DNA from: JASGDN01 sp049840815
GTDB taxonomy: Bacteria > Chloroflexota > Chloroflexia > Thermomicrobiales > UBA6265
Reading direction: 5' to 3'
NCBI GenBank assembly: GCA_049840815.1
Contig: JASGJI010000002.1
Location: 1-64,000 of the forward strand
DNA: 64,000 bases
Part shown: positions 24,190 through 32,295 of the stretch, one piece after another
Layout of the letters: the number at the start of each line of letters is the position of its first letter
How positions within the stretch are numbered: the stretch's first letter is position 1
Position numbers and translations under genes: made by a program
Notes under the pieces: generated by a model
What the model saw: only the letters and a program-made list of their open reading frames with translations
What the model was told of the DNA's origin: nothing
Databases searched by the model: none

Positions 24190-25638
24190 ATGACCACAAA
24201 CGAACAGTATCCCGATCGTCGCGACGATGACACCGACGATTCTCGCGAGATCGATCCGCAGGAATCGCGTATCCAGCGAGCCTGGGATGCCCTCGAACAG
24301 CTGCACGATCGCGTCGCCGAGCTTACCCCGGAGGCGAGCGAGCAAGACATCGCCACCCAGATCGGGGAGTATGTCGCCGACGCGCTGATCCACGATGCGG
24401 ATCGAGCAGCAGCCGATGACCGCGTCACGCCTGAAGTAGCCGCACTCCCCCGCGACGATAGCACCGAAGTCCTGCTCCAGGGCGGGGTTGAAGACGATCT
24501 CAGCATCCCGCTCGATGGGAATCCCGTGACGCACGTCGCGACGGAAGGCCATGACGAGCTCCTTGCCGATGCCGCGACAGCGATCAGTCGCGAAGACGTC
24601 GAGTTCGGCACCGAGACAGCAATCCTGCTCGGACGCGCCAAGGAAAATGTTGATCGCACAAAGCTGAACATCCCACCGAGACCCGAACAATCTCACCCCG
24701 ACGATGCGGAAGTGATGCCGCCAGCACACGAAGCCGCGCCTGTTGATGAGATACAGGCCTACCTCGATCGACTGGATGTCGAATACAAGCAACGACTAGC
24801 TGAGCTATTCGCCTCTGGTCTACAGAACCTCAGCGCCGAGGAAATAGCCTTCATCCATGGTGACGAGGAGCTCCGCAATCAGGTTGCCTACGCTATTCAA
24901 GGATTCGGCATTGACCAGGGCAGTCTCGACTATGGTCGATACCACATAGAACCCTTTCGACCTGGGAATTCTCAGATCCTGATGCGTGCGATGGATCTCG
25001 AACGACGAGCCATGCAAGTTAACGACGTGTTCCAAGATCAAGCACATGCAATCGCCCAAGCGACAGGCTCACTCCATCTCCCCGGTCCGATCAAAGACGC
25101 GCGTCGTATCGCCGAGAAGATGGAGAAGGACTACGGCGATGGACAAGACCATCCGGATATCAACCTTCTCGCCTCAAAGGTAAAAGATGCGGTTCGCTGC
25201 CGCATCGTTATCAATGGCGACCCAACAGTTGCTGACCAGGCGGTGATCGACCAGATCGAGGGGAGCAGACTCATCATTGCCGAGGACAGTCACCACCACC
25301 CCCTGATCAAACGAAGCTTCCGCGATCGCTACACGGGAGAACCGATCGATATCGAATCTAGCACCAGCTACCGCGACACCAAGGTGACCGTGACGATCAC
25401 CGTCGAAGTACGCACTCGGGATGGTGAAGCCACCCTCTGTGAGATCGCCATTGTCACTCCGGAGATGGCAGTGGCCACCGTGGCCGAGCACCCAATCTAT
25501 GAGATCACCCGCTCACTTCAGGGCGATAAACGCCCCATCGCCGCGAGACTTGATGCCCGCCTCAAGGAAATCCAGAACGTCTTCTACGGAGACGTCTCGC
25601 TACAGATCGCGAATCGGCTGGCCGATAGCCCGAGCTAG
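24190..25638 (+). CDS. Protein with a RelA/SpoT-like synthetase-fold domain, 482 aa
   Basis: ATG at 24190, ten bases after a TACAAT box, so probably a very short leader. Residues 1-200 are acidic and low in recognisable structure. Residues about 290-455 resemble a RelA/SpoT-type nucleotidyltransferase fold: GPIKDARRIAEKMEKDYG, LASKVKDAVRCRIVING, TSYRDTKVTVTIT, LCEIAIVTPEM and EHPIYEITRSL follow the order of the ppGpp-synthetase core (K/R helix, D-x-x-R-x-R-I-V, YRD, E-I-Q-like, H-x-x-YE). Enzymes of this fold make alarmones or, in toxSAS toxins, pyrophosphorylate nucleotides or tRNA. No antitoxin is obvious; the 118-aa gene facing it is one possibility. The assignment rests on motif order only. 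Confidence 0.5.
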   Translation: MTTNEQYPDRRDDDTDDSREIDPQESRIQRAWDALEQLHDRVAELTPEASEQDIATQIGEYVADALIHDADRAAADDRVTPEVAALPRDDSTEVLLQGGVEDDLSIPLDGNPVTHVATEGHDELLADAATAISREDVEFGTETAILLGRAKENVDRTKLNIPPRPEQSHPDDAEVMPPAHEAAPVDEIQAYLDRLDVEYKQRLAELFASGLQNLSAEEIAFIHGDEELRNQVAYAIQGFGIDQGSLDYGRYHIEPFRPGNSQILMRAMDLERRAMQVNDVFQDQAHAIAQATGSLHLPGPIKDARRIAEKMEKDYGDGQDHPDINLLASKVKDAVRCRIVINGDPTVADQAVIDQIEGSRLIIAEDSHHHPLIKRSFRDRYTGEPIDIESSTSYRDTKVTVTITVEVRTRDGEATLCEIAIVTPEMAVATVAEHPIYEITRSLQGDKRPIAARLDARLKEIQNVFYGDVSLQIANRLADSPS

Positions 25639-25639
25639 G

Positions 25640-25996
25640 CTACGCGGTGCGGAGATATTCAGCTTCGGCTTCGGTGATCACAATACCGCCCAATCCTCGC
25701 GCTGCCGCATCACCACCACTGAAAAGATTGTATGAGGTAACGAGGCCATCTCCCTCGCACACTACCAGGTACGGTACGTCGTGATCGCTCCCAGCCTCGC
25801 TAAAGAATAATCCGCGATGAGAAAACTCATCGCCGAACACCTCAAGTGCCACAGCGTTCGCATCACGATAGAGATATTGCTTCTGTTCACTGTAGTTCAC
25901 GAACTGATCCCGATCGACACCCTTGACCTCAGGCACGACATCACCGTCGCTCTCTGGCTGTTTCATAGCTCCTGATGGGAATGTCTCGGTTGCCAT
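25640..25996 (-). CDS. Uncharacterised protein, 118 aa
   Basis: ATG at 25996 with CGAGG about nine bases upstream. It is acidic, with VNYSEQKQYLYRDANAVALEVFGDEF, RGLFFSEAGSDHDVPYLVVCEGDG and VTSYNLFSGGDAAARGLGG. No domain is recognised. It converges on the RelA/SpoT-like gene with a one-base gap between stops and is divergent from the DUF5049-type gene. Its size and acidity would fit an antitoxin or DNA mimic, which is a guess. Confidence 0.6.
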   Translation of the reverse strand: MATETFPSGAMKQPESDGDVVPEVKGVDRDQFVNYSEQKQYLYRDANAVALEVFGDEFSHRGLFFSEAGSDHDVPYLVVCEGDGLVTSYNLFSGGDAAARGLGGIVITEAEAEYLRTA

Positions 25997-26044
25997 AGTG
26001 TCGACCTCGATTCTCTCGGATCCTCTCCGCTATTATGTCTTGTC

Positions 26045-26056
26045 CTACTATAGTAG
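26045..26056. promoter_or_regulatory. Palindrome between divergent genes
   Basis: CTACTATAGTAG, a perfect 12-base palindrome in the 177-base divergent region between 25996 and 26174. On the minus strand a CATAAT box lies at 26037-26032. It is a likely operator. Confidence 0.4.
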
Positions 26057-26173
26057 CTCCAACCCCGCACAACGTCAATGCAGGTGCTGGCTTCCGTGCC
26101 CGTATTGTGTGGCATCTCGTTGCGATGTACGATGAAGATACCCCAAACAACAACTGAATAGGAGGTTAAGTGA

Positions 26174-26788
26174 ATGGAGAAGCCACAAGAACACAGTGAC
26201 AATCGCGTACAGATCTCGAAATCCGTCTTCGACGGGCTGGAATTCATCAGGCGATCGGGAGCGACGAACATGCTTGATCGCCCGGTTGTCCTCCAGCTAG
26301 CCAGGGAGTGGGACCTGACCGAGACCGCCGACTGGATCGATCACGCCGATACCCAAACCTATGCACGCTTGATCTTCCAAGGGCCTGAAGTCGTCGGGGA
26401 AGAAACCCTCGACGAGAAACTCGACCGCATGGATCGGGAGTATGACGAGGAGCGGAGGGGGTTCTGGGAAGGCACCGAGCCATCTCCTGCCACGACCGTG
26501 GAGGACGTCCCCGCACCACGGAGCGCGACGCCAGAGCGCATGCCGATGTGCAGCACCTTGGTTCAGCTTGGACATCTTGCAGCCCTCACCCTTGCCGACA
26601 CCTACGACACGGAAGCGATAGGGGTGTTGTTCGGCGTATCGCTCGACCGCATCAACGCCGAGCGAACAATCCTCCTGCGGAATCTGGTCGAAGCGGCCAA
26701 CCTTGGGGCGCAACTCGAGGAGACGGTGACCGCGATCGAGCGTGGCATCGAGTTGCTCCAGAACCTGATCGATCCTGAGAACAACTGA
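26174..26788 (+). CDS. Protein with a DUF5049-like N-terminus, 204 aa
   Basis: ATG behind AGGAGGT. Residues 8-70 (VQISKSVFDGLEFIRRSGATNMLD, then VVLQLAREWDL, DTQTYARLIFQGPEVV) match the plan of DUF5049, a small domain found in phage and plasmid proteins of unknown function. The second half is helical (LDRINAERTILLRNLVEAANLGAQLEETVTAIERG) and may oligomerise. The stop is 56 bases before the convergent Fic gene. No catalytic residues are evident. Confidence 0.65.
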   Translation: MEKPQEHSDNRVQISKSVFDGLEFIRRSGATNMLDRPVVLQLAREWDLTETADWIDHADTQTYARLIFQGPEVVGEETLDEKLDRMDREYDEERRGFWEGTEPSPATTVEDVPAPRSATPERMPMCSTLVQLGHLAALTLADTYDTEAIGVLFGVSLDRINAERTILLRNLVEAANLGAQLEETVTAIERGIELLQNLIDPENN

Positions 26789-26844
26789 CCTGTTGCCACA
26801 ATCCAACGGACGGAGCACTAATCACATGATGTGCCGATGGAGCA

Positions 26845-27621
26845 CTACTCCGTCGAGGCCAACAGTTGATCGATCGTCTCATCCGCGAGGCATACCACCA
26901 CGTGCACGAATTCCTCGCCGTTGTCCATATCCGCGCGTTCAATCGCGTTCAGATATGCCAAGCGATCTTTGGGGTAGATTGGGATCGCCGGGTATCCACC
27001 ACGACGCAGCAGCAGGTTCATCAGGATGCGAGCGGTGCGTCCATTCCCATCGACAAAGGGATGTACCTTCACGAAGTCGAGGTGCATGAGTGCAGCATGG
27101 ACCACGGGATGCATGTCGACTGGGCGATGATTGATGTCGTCGATGAGCCGATCGATCAAATCCGGCACCTTCAGTGGATTCGGAAAGACCGTCTGCGAGC
27201 CGGCGACACGCACCGCGCCACGGCGAAAGAAGCCAGCCTCATGATGGTTGGTGCTGTAGAGGATTCGCCGATGCAGTTCGAGCAGATCCGTGGCTTCAAT
27301 TGAAGGCCTGGACTCCAGCACGTCCGTTGCGTAATCCCAGGCGATAGCATGATCGCGTGCTTCGAGGTGCTCCCGCAGCGACTTGTCGGGGATGATCGCA
27401 TCATCCTCAACGACCATGCGGGTTTCGACGCTGCTGAGGGTGCTCCCTTCGATCGCGTTCGAAGTGTAGGTCAGCTCGGTGCGCAGCCACTCACGGTACT
27501 GGGCGACATGCGCTTCGGGACCGCCAGGGAATCGTTCTCGCAAACGAGCGCGGCCAACGTCTAGCGCCGCGATCTCTGATTCCAAGGCGACTTCTGCGCG
27601 CCGAGCTGCTTCTGGATTCAT
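26845..27621 (-). CDS. Fic family AMP-transferase, 258 aa
   Basis: The catalytic HPFVDGNGRTAR motif is complete (HPFx[D/E]GNGRxxR), with the flap region upstream. The inhibitory motif TSNAIEGS near the N-terminus places it with self-inhibited Fic proteins whose inhibitory helix precedes the Fic core. These enzymes AMPylate protein hydroxyl groups. The start at the ATG 27621 is chosen because a TGCTATAAT extended -10 box lies only 10 bases upstream, giving a nearly leaderless transcript; the in-frame GTG/TTG starts further up would lie in the promoter. It may be a toxin-like or regulatory enzyme of the defence cluster. Confidence 0.88.
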   Translation of the reverse strand: MNPEAARRAEVALESEIAALDVGRARLRERFPGGPEAHVAQYREWLRTELTYTSNAIEGSTLSSVETRMVVEDDAIIPDKSLREHLEARDHAIAWDYATDVLESRPSIEATDLLELHRRILYSTNHHEAGFFRRGAVRVAGSQTVFPNPLKVPDLIDRLIDDINHRPVDMHPVVHAALMHLDFVKVHPFVDGNGRTARILMNLLLRRGGYPAIPIYPKDRLAYLNAIERADMDNGEEFVHVVVCLADETIDQLLASTE

Positions 27622-27631
27622 AGTAGGTACC

Positions 27632-27641
27632 ATTATAGCAT
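27632..27641 (-). promoter_or_regulatory. Extended -10 promoter of the Fic gene
   Basis: TGCTATAAT on the minus strand (TATAAT 27637-27632), identical to the extended -10 of the small gene at 10484. No clear -35. Confidence 0.55.
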
Positions 27642-27854
27642 CATCACTCGACATACCCTATCAGCAACACCTTCCGGATGCGCAGCAAGCGCCATTCGAG
27701 CCGGACGATGGTCGCCGAGGGGAGTGCTGGGTGCATACCTACCACCAGCGAGGCGAAGATGAACATCACTGCACGACGCGATAACGCGAGCCATCTGCGC
27801 CTACTCGAATAGATGATAGGCCGATTTCTCGCTGCGCGGTGATTGGATATCACA

Positions 27855-29051
27855 TTAGTGAAGACAGCAACTCGGGTGATATTCCTGTCCATCGTATTCA
27901 TAGAGTTGCACTGGCGGAAGCGCATTGAGCCGTTGCCCGATCATCGTCGCCAGCGCCTGTGGAACCGCCGCAAAGAGATGGATCTGCTCGATGGGCTGCC
28001 GACCAACGATCTGGGTCACATCCTGGCGAACGCGGTGCGCAATTGCGACGGCCTCCGCATTGTCCATCACCCCGGTGTATTCGGCTGGGGTCACCGACAG
28101 GCGGATCGTCGAAAAGGGTGACCGGCCCGTCCGCTTGATATAGCGGCGCACGGCGTCCGCAACCGGCATGTGCAACGTACTCACCTCCACATGCAGTGAG
28201 GTAGAACTCGCCGAGCCGCCGCGGAGATCGACTGTAATCGGCAGGTCCGTCGCCGGTTGGCAATCCGTCGCCCAGAGACCGTGCTTAACGCGCAGGTCAA
28301 GCTCAAACGCGGTGGAGGGAAAGGTGTAGCCGAGCAAGAACGCGGCAGTGAGGTGCTTACTCCCGTGCACCTGCACACGTGGCCGACCGAGCGTCTGACC
28401 GACGATCTCCTTGATATCACGGAGGCTCTGGTGCAGGCGCCCCCATCGTTCGCAATCCATCACTGCTCCGGGTGGGGCAAAGAGGCGGGTGGCGTCAACG
28501 CAGAGTGCGTCGGTTGGCTCGTCCGCCAACCGATCGCGGGTGCTGTACTGAAAGTGCAGGGAGCCCGCGCGTCCCGAGACGGACGCGAGAGCCTTCGGTA
28601 ACAGGTCGCGCGCGACCTCGGCAAAGAGGGCATCGAGTGCTGCACCCTCGGCGTTGGTCCCCTCATTCTTCAGCGCGCGCGATGCAAAGCCAGCCAGATC
28701 GAGGCCGTATGTCGCCAGACTGAGACGCGCGAGTTTGCGAAAGTCGATCCGCCGGGGCAGCGCTATGAGCTGAAAGCCGCGATCGTCGTCGTGCACACCG
28801 ATCGCTTCGTTCATCTCCACACGACCGATGAAATCACTCTTGAAAGCATCCGAGGTTGCATAGAGGAGGAGACCGAAGCATTCCTCGCGAATCACTCGAC
28901 GGGCCATATCAATTTGGGCGTCACCGAGGGTGAATCCACCTTGCTGGTCAACCCAGGGCACAATCCCGCGCAGTCGCAGTGCCTCGGCGAGTACATGTAC
29001 CTCAGCCGCAGCCCGGCGCGGGTGACAGAGAAACAGTTTCTTGATGGCCAC
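27855..29051 (-). CDS. TIR-SAVED CBASS effector, 398 aa
   Basis: GTG at 29051 with AGGAGG eight bases upstream. Residues 1-150 are a TIR domain (KKLFLCHPRRAAAEVHVLAEALRLRGIVPWVDQ, then GLLLYATSDAFKSDFIGRVEMNEA, with the Glu expected for NADase activity). Residues about 200-398 are a SAVED domain (LPITVDLRGG..., IHLFAAVPQALATMIGQRLN, LYEYDG). SAVED binds cyclic oligonucleotides made by a CD-NTase; binding makes TIR filaments that destroy NAD+ and stop phage replication. It follows the E2-like and CD-NTase genes in one operon. Confidence 0.92.
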   Translation of the reverse strand: MAIKKLFLCHPRRAAAEVHVLAEALRLRGIVPWVDQQGGFTLGDAQIDMARRVIREECFGLLLYATSDAFKSDFIGRVEMNEAIGVHDDDRGFQLIALPRRIDFRKLARLSLATYGLDLAGFASRALKNEGTNAEGAALDALFAEVARDLLPKALASVSGRAGSLHFQYSTRDRLADEPTDALCVDATRLFAPPGAVMDCERWGRLHQSLRDIKEIVGQTLGRPRVQVHGSKHLTAAFLLGYTFPSTAFELDLRVKHGLWATDCQPATDLPITVDLRGGSASSTSLHVEVSTLHMPVADAVRRYIKRTGRSPFSTIRLSVTPAEYTGVMDNAEAVAIAHRVRQDVTQIVGRQPIEQIHLFAAVPQALATMIGQRLNALPPVQLYEYDGQEYHPSCCLH

Positions 29052-29063
29052 TGCCAGCACCTC

Positions 29064-29492
29064 CTATCGCGCCGGTCTCTTCAGCGGCCCGTGTGGTGCC
29101 TCAGGGCCAAACCAGCGCTTCTGCGGATCAACCAACCATGCTTCGTAGTAGAACAGCCATTCTGCCGCCCAGGGTGCGATGGTCTCGGACAAGAACAGCC
29201 CCGAGTGCCACTCGCCGGCGCGAGGGTCATAGAGGCAAAGCGAGCCGTCGGCATAACGGTGTTTCGCGTTGGGATGAAGCACTGGACCACGTATCCACAC
29301 CTTGGGGCTGAGTGGTGGTCGGTAGCCGAGCTCGACACGGTAGCGAGGCGAATCGGCCGCCGGCTGGAAGTGGCCATGCCAACTCATCGTCTTACGGTCG
29401 AAACGAAATCCAGGAAACCGAACGGCCATGTTGGCGATCTGGAGGCCGAGCGGGATCGGCCGAGGACCGCCCTTACGACGCATCATCGCCAT
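29064..29492 (-). CDS. CBASS E2-like protein (short type II), 142 aa
   Basis: The ATG at 29492 overlaps the end of the CD-NTase gene (stop at 29473), so translation is coupled; ATGs at 29486 and 29483 are alternatives. The C-terminal part HPNAKHRYADGSLCLYDP (candidate catalytic Cys), then TIAPWAAEWLFYYEAWLV and KRWFGPEAPHG, is the signature of stand-alone E2-like proteins of short type II CBASS. They lack the E1/JAB partners and are thought to modify or prime the CD-NTase. The TIR-SAVED gene follows within 12 bases. Confidence 0.88.
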   Translation of the reverse strand: MAMMRRKGGPRPIPLGLQIANMAVRFPGFRFDRKTMSWHGHFQPAADSPRYRVELGYRPPLSPKVWIRGPVLHPNAKHRYADGSLCLYDPRAGEWHSGLFLSETIAPWAAEWLFYYEAWLVDPQKRWFGPEAPHGPLKRPAR

Positions 29493-30577
29493 AGAAGCGA
29501 TGGGATCGCGGCTCGACGACACGTCCCGTCGCCGGCGGCTGGGTCAGGACCTGGCCGATAGCCGTGACGAACACCGTCCCCCGCCCGCTCCATTCGGCGA
29601 GCTGAAGCTTGCGAGCCATCGCCGAGTCGGTGAAGAACTCCTCGCCGAAAATCTTCTGCCAGAGCGCGACCGCGTCGTCAAGCCCATCGCTGGTCTTGGC
29701 CAAGGCACGCTCCGCCCACCCGATCGACTCGTCAAGCCGAGTCATAAAGCTTTTGAACGCCGCCCACTCCCAATTGAAGGCGATATTGTGGTTGAGCATG
29801 GGATCCGGAATATTCGGAACCCACCCGCCGTCGAGCGCCGGCTGAAAACGATCGTAAATCGAACGCAGCAGGTCGGTGAAGAGTTCGGCGTATCCCTTAC
29901 CGTCGACCGTCACCCAGTCCTGGAGCAGGTGCCGATAGACGAGCGCCTCCAGCCAATAGCTCTTGGGCCGCCGCAGCTGCATCTGGACGGTGCGCCAGTG
30001 TTTGAAGAGCTTGATCAAGGGGACCGCCTTTTCCCCCTTGGCGGCGTTGAGCTCGCTCAGGGCTCTCACCGTAGCCGAGGGGATCGGACGCCAGCCAGCG
30101 ACACCACTCGCGGTCTGGCACGAAGAGCGGTTGGTCTATGCCGTCTCGCAGCCGCGCAGGAACGACGTCGAGATGAAAATCCTCGTCATCGAACTGAACG
30201 TGGACAGACCGCCGTTGCCGCCTGAGAGCCTGCGCCGTTCCCGCGTGCCCGAGCGCCTCAGGCAAACCTTGCAGGGTGTCGTAAAGATCCTCGAGCACCT
30301 GCTCGGGGTCGGGCTCTTCGTCGCCTGCTTCGTAGAACACGACCAAGTCCACATCCTTGATGCCATGAATAGCGGTGTGGCGGGCGTACGACCCGGTCAG
30401 ACGGGTGTGCGGGGCTTCGGTGGGGAAGCCCGTGGCGTCCTTGAGGAAGGTACGGACCGCGGAGGGGATCTCGGCTGCGGCGTCACGGCGATTCTTGGGT
30501 GGCTCGATGTTGCGGAGTAGTTCGTCGAAGTGATGCGGGAGCGTGAGCCCGCTCCGTGCGGCTAAGGTCGTGCTCAT
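29473..30577 (-). pseudogene. CD-NTase (cGAS/DncV-like nucleotidyltransferase), frameshifted
   Basis: ATG at 30577 with GGGAGG five bases upstream. The N-terminal part has the active site LTGSYARHTAIHGIKDVDLVVF (GS...DxD, about residue 65-80) and the third acidic residue in FHLDVVPARL. After DPLGY the frame turns to noise. Dropping one base of the CC pair at 30069-30070 continues it as VRALSELNAAKGEKAVPLIKLFKHWR, through the helical C-terminal half to YGDDAS. The intact enzyme of about 370 aa would make a cyclic di- or trinucleotide on phage infection. As written, the CBASS locus is inactive unless this is a sequencing error or a recoded site. Confidence 0.88.
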
Positions 30578-30592
30578 TTGGCCTCCCATCGA

Positions 30593-30832
30593 CTAGTGCT
30601 GCTGATCAATCGGCGGTACCGGATCGTTGCCGTAGCTGTCGCTGTCCCGCCAGCGACTGTGTCGGTCCTGAATTCGTAGCTCGGTCTCGTCCCGCTGCGC
30701 GATCGGCCGACCGTAGTCGATCGCCGCCTGTTGCGTCGAAAATACTCGACTCGCCCGCGTGGCGTTATCGCGGCGAACCGCCCATCCATCGGGGTGCGTG
30801 ACGACGTTAACGCCCGGCTTCTTCTTGCTCAT
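30593..30832 (-). CDS. DUF2188 domain protein, 79 aa
   Basis: ATG at 30832 with GGAGGG about eight bases upstream. The product matches the DUF2188 plan: VNVVTHPDGWAVRRDNATRA, FSTQQAAIDYGRPIAQRDETELRIQD and a C-terminal DSDSYGNDP. These small proteins are common in bacteria and have no established role. Here it is the first gene of the CBASS operon, directly behind the operator-controlled promoter and 15 bases before the CD-NTase start, so it should be co-expressed with CBASS. Confidence 0.8.
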   Translation of the reverse strand: MSKKKPGVNVVTHPDGWAVRRDNATRASRVFSTQQAAIDYGRPIAQRDETELRIQDRHSRWRDSDSYGNDPVPPIDQQH

Positions 30833-30861
30833 GACCACAGCCCTCCGCTAGTTCCCTGATA

Positions 30862-30875
30862 CGAACCTTGGTTCG
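30862..30875. promoter_or_regulatory. Operator 1 of the CBASS/regulator divergent region
   Basis: CGAACC-TT-GGTTCG, a perfect inverted repeat. On the minus strand it lies just after a TTGATA box, between possible -35 and -10 positions of the CBASS operon. It shares GAACC-n2-GGTTC with operator 2. Confidence 0.7.
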
Positions 30876-30923
30876 CTATCAATATGACCGGAGTGTACAG
30901 ACACCTGCCAACCCTGTCAAGGG

Positions 30924-30935
30924 GAACCACGGTTC
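30924..30935. promoter_or_regulatory. Operator 2 of the CBASS/regulator divergent region
   Basis: GAACC-AC-GGTTC, the second copy 62 bases from the first. It lies between a CTGTCA box and a TATGAT box reading toward the XRE gene, so the repressor would also shut off its own promoter. Confidence 0.7.
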
Positions 30936-30969
30936 GCTTATGATGTTGGACAACACGAAAGGAAAGACG

Positions 30970-31350
30970 ATGGCTCTACATGACCGAATCAAGCAACGCC
31001 GGGAGGAGAAGGGTCTCGCAGCGATCGAGCTTGCCCAACGGGCAGAAATTAGCAAGGGATACCTGAGCGAAATTGAGAGCGGCCGGGCGTCGCGGCCGTC
31101 CGGTGATGTGCTCTTCCGCATCGCAACTGTGCTGGGAACGACGGTCGCCGACCTGCTGGAGAGGGAAGTCCGGCCGGCGTCTCGCGCCGTCCATCCGATG
31201 CTGCGAGCGTTGGCGACCGAAGAAGAATTACCCGATGAGGATGTCCAGATGCTGGCGCAGATCCGCTTCCGCGGGGACCAGCCTGAAACGAAAGAAGACT
31301 GGCGCTACCTCTATGAGTCGATTCGCCGCTCGATCGGACGGAGGCCGTAA
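30970..31350 (+). CDS. XRE-family repressor (CapH-like), 126 aa
   Basis: ATG at 30970 behind GAAAGGAAAG. Residues 1-66 form a standard XRE helix-turn-helix (LHDRIKQRREEKGLAAIELAQRAEISKGYLSEIESGRASRPSGDVLFRIATVLG). The C-terminal half is helical and could carry the protease-sensitive segment. Its stop is adjacent to the GTG of the metalloprotease gene, so both are made together. Divergent orientation from CBASS, paired operators and the protease partner match the CapH/CapP control of some CBASS loci. Confidence 0.85.
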   Translation: MALHDRIKQRREEKGLAAIELAQRAEISKGYLSEIESGRASRPSGDVLFRIATVLGTTVADLLEREVRPASRAVHPMLRALATEEELPDEDVQMLAQIRFRGDQPETKEDWRYLYESIRRSIGRRP

Positions 31351-32295
31351 GTGCCGGCTCGGTACTGGGGCAGCCGAGAAGCGGCGAGCATCCGCAAGGC
31401 GACAGGACTTTCCGACCCGATCACTGGCATGCAACGCTTAGCTGACCAGCTCCTTGATGAGGGAGGTTGGGACCAGCCGCCTGCCCCTCCGGCCATCCTC
31501 GCGTCATTCCAAGGCGTTCACGAGGTGCGTCTCGCGACGATGCAGAGTGCGGGCCGATTGGTCTATCGCGATAGTCACCTCGTCATCGAGATCAACGAGG
31601 AGCACAGCCTGGGGAAGCGAAACTTCACAGCCGATCACGAGGTGAGCCACACGCTGTTGCCGACCTATGCCGGACAATCGATTGACGACTTGGAAACCGG
31701 GATGTTCCTAAAGGGAAGCGAGGAAGAGTTACTCTGCGACATCGGAGCGGCGGCCCTGCTCCTGCCGCCCCGCTGGTTGCGACCGCATGCCGTCGTCGGC
31801 GGACCATCCATCTCAACCCTCCTCGACGTGGCGAGCGTCTTCGAAAGCTCGCTTGAGGCAGCCGCTCGGCAACTTACCCATCTGGACTGTTGGCCGGCCG
31901 CGTTCATATGCTGGGAAGAGGGATTCCGCAAGGACGAGCGGGTCGCCAAGGGGCAGATGATGATGTCTGGATTTGAACGCTTCGGGGGACCGCGACCAAA
32001 ATGGCGAATTTGCCGGGCCTACTCGACCCGCTCGTTCCACCACTTCATCCCCAACAATAAGTCCGCTGAGGATACCTCCCTCGTTGCCGCGTGCTGCGAG
32101 GGCGACCGGTTCACATGGGGATTCGAGGATTTCGATCTTGGGAATGGGCCGCTCAAGATGTACTGTGAGAACTACTATGCCCCCTACCGTAAGGGCGATA
32201 CCGTTCGTCGCCGCGTGATTTCTGTCTTGGTGGCAGTGCCACCACAGGGCAACCAGCCTACTGTGCCAAGCCCGACCCAAATGGAGATTCTATAG
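31351..32295 (+). CDS. ImmA/IrrE-type metalloprotease (CapP-like), 314 aa
   Basis: GTG start immediately after the repressor stop. The zinc-binding HEVSH (HExxH) lies near residue 100 within TADHEVSHTLLPTYAG, followed by EELLCDIGAAALLLPPRW, whose acidic residue is the expected third ligand region. The C-terminal half (about 190-314) is a sensor-like extension with several Cys (LVAACCEGDRF, MYCENYYAP). ImmA/IrrE proteases cleave their partner XRE repressor after DNA damage or another signal, which would release CBASS expression here. It ends 6 bases inside the convergent 32290 gene. Confidence 0.88.
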   Translation: MPARYWGSREAASIRKATGLSDPITGMQRLADQLLDEGGWDQPPAPPAILASFQGVHEVRLATMQSAGRLVYRDSHLVIEINEEHSLGKRNFTADHEVSHTLLPTYAGQSIDDLETGMFLKGSEEELLCDIGAAALLLPPRWLRPHAVVGGPSISTLLDVASVFESSLEAAARQLTHLDCWPAAFICWEEGFRKDERVAKGQMMMSGFERFGGPRPKWRICRAYSTRSFHHFIPNNKSAEDTSLVAACCEGDRFTWGFEDFDLGNGPLKMYCENYYAPYRKGDTVRRRVISVLVAVPPQGNQPTVPSPTQMEIL

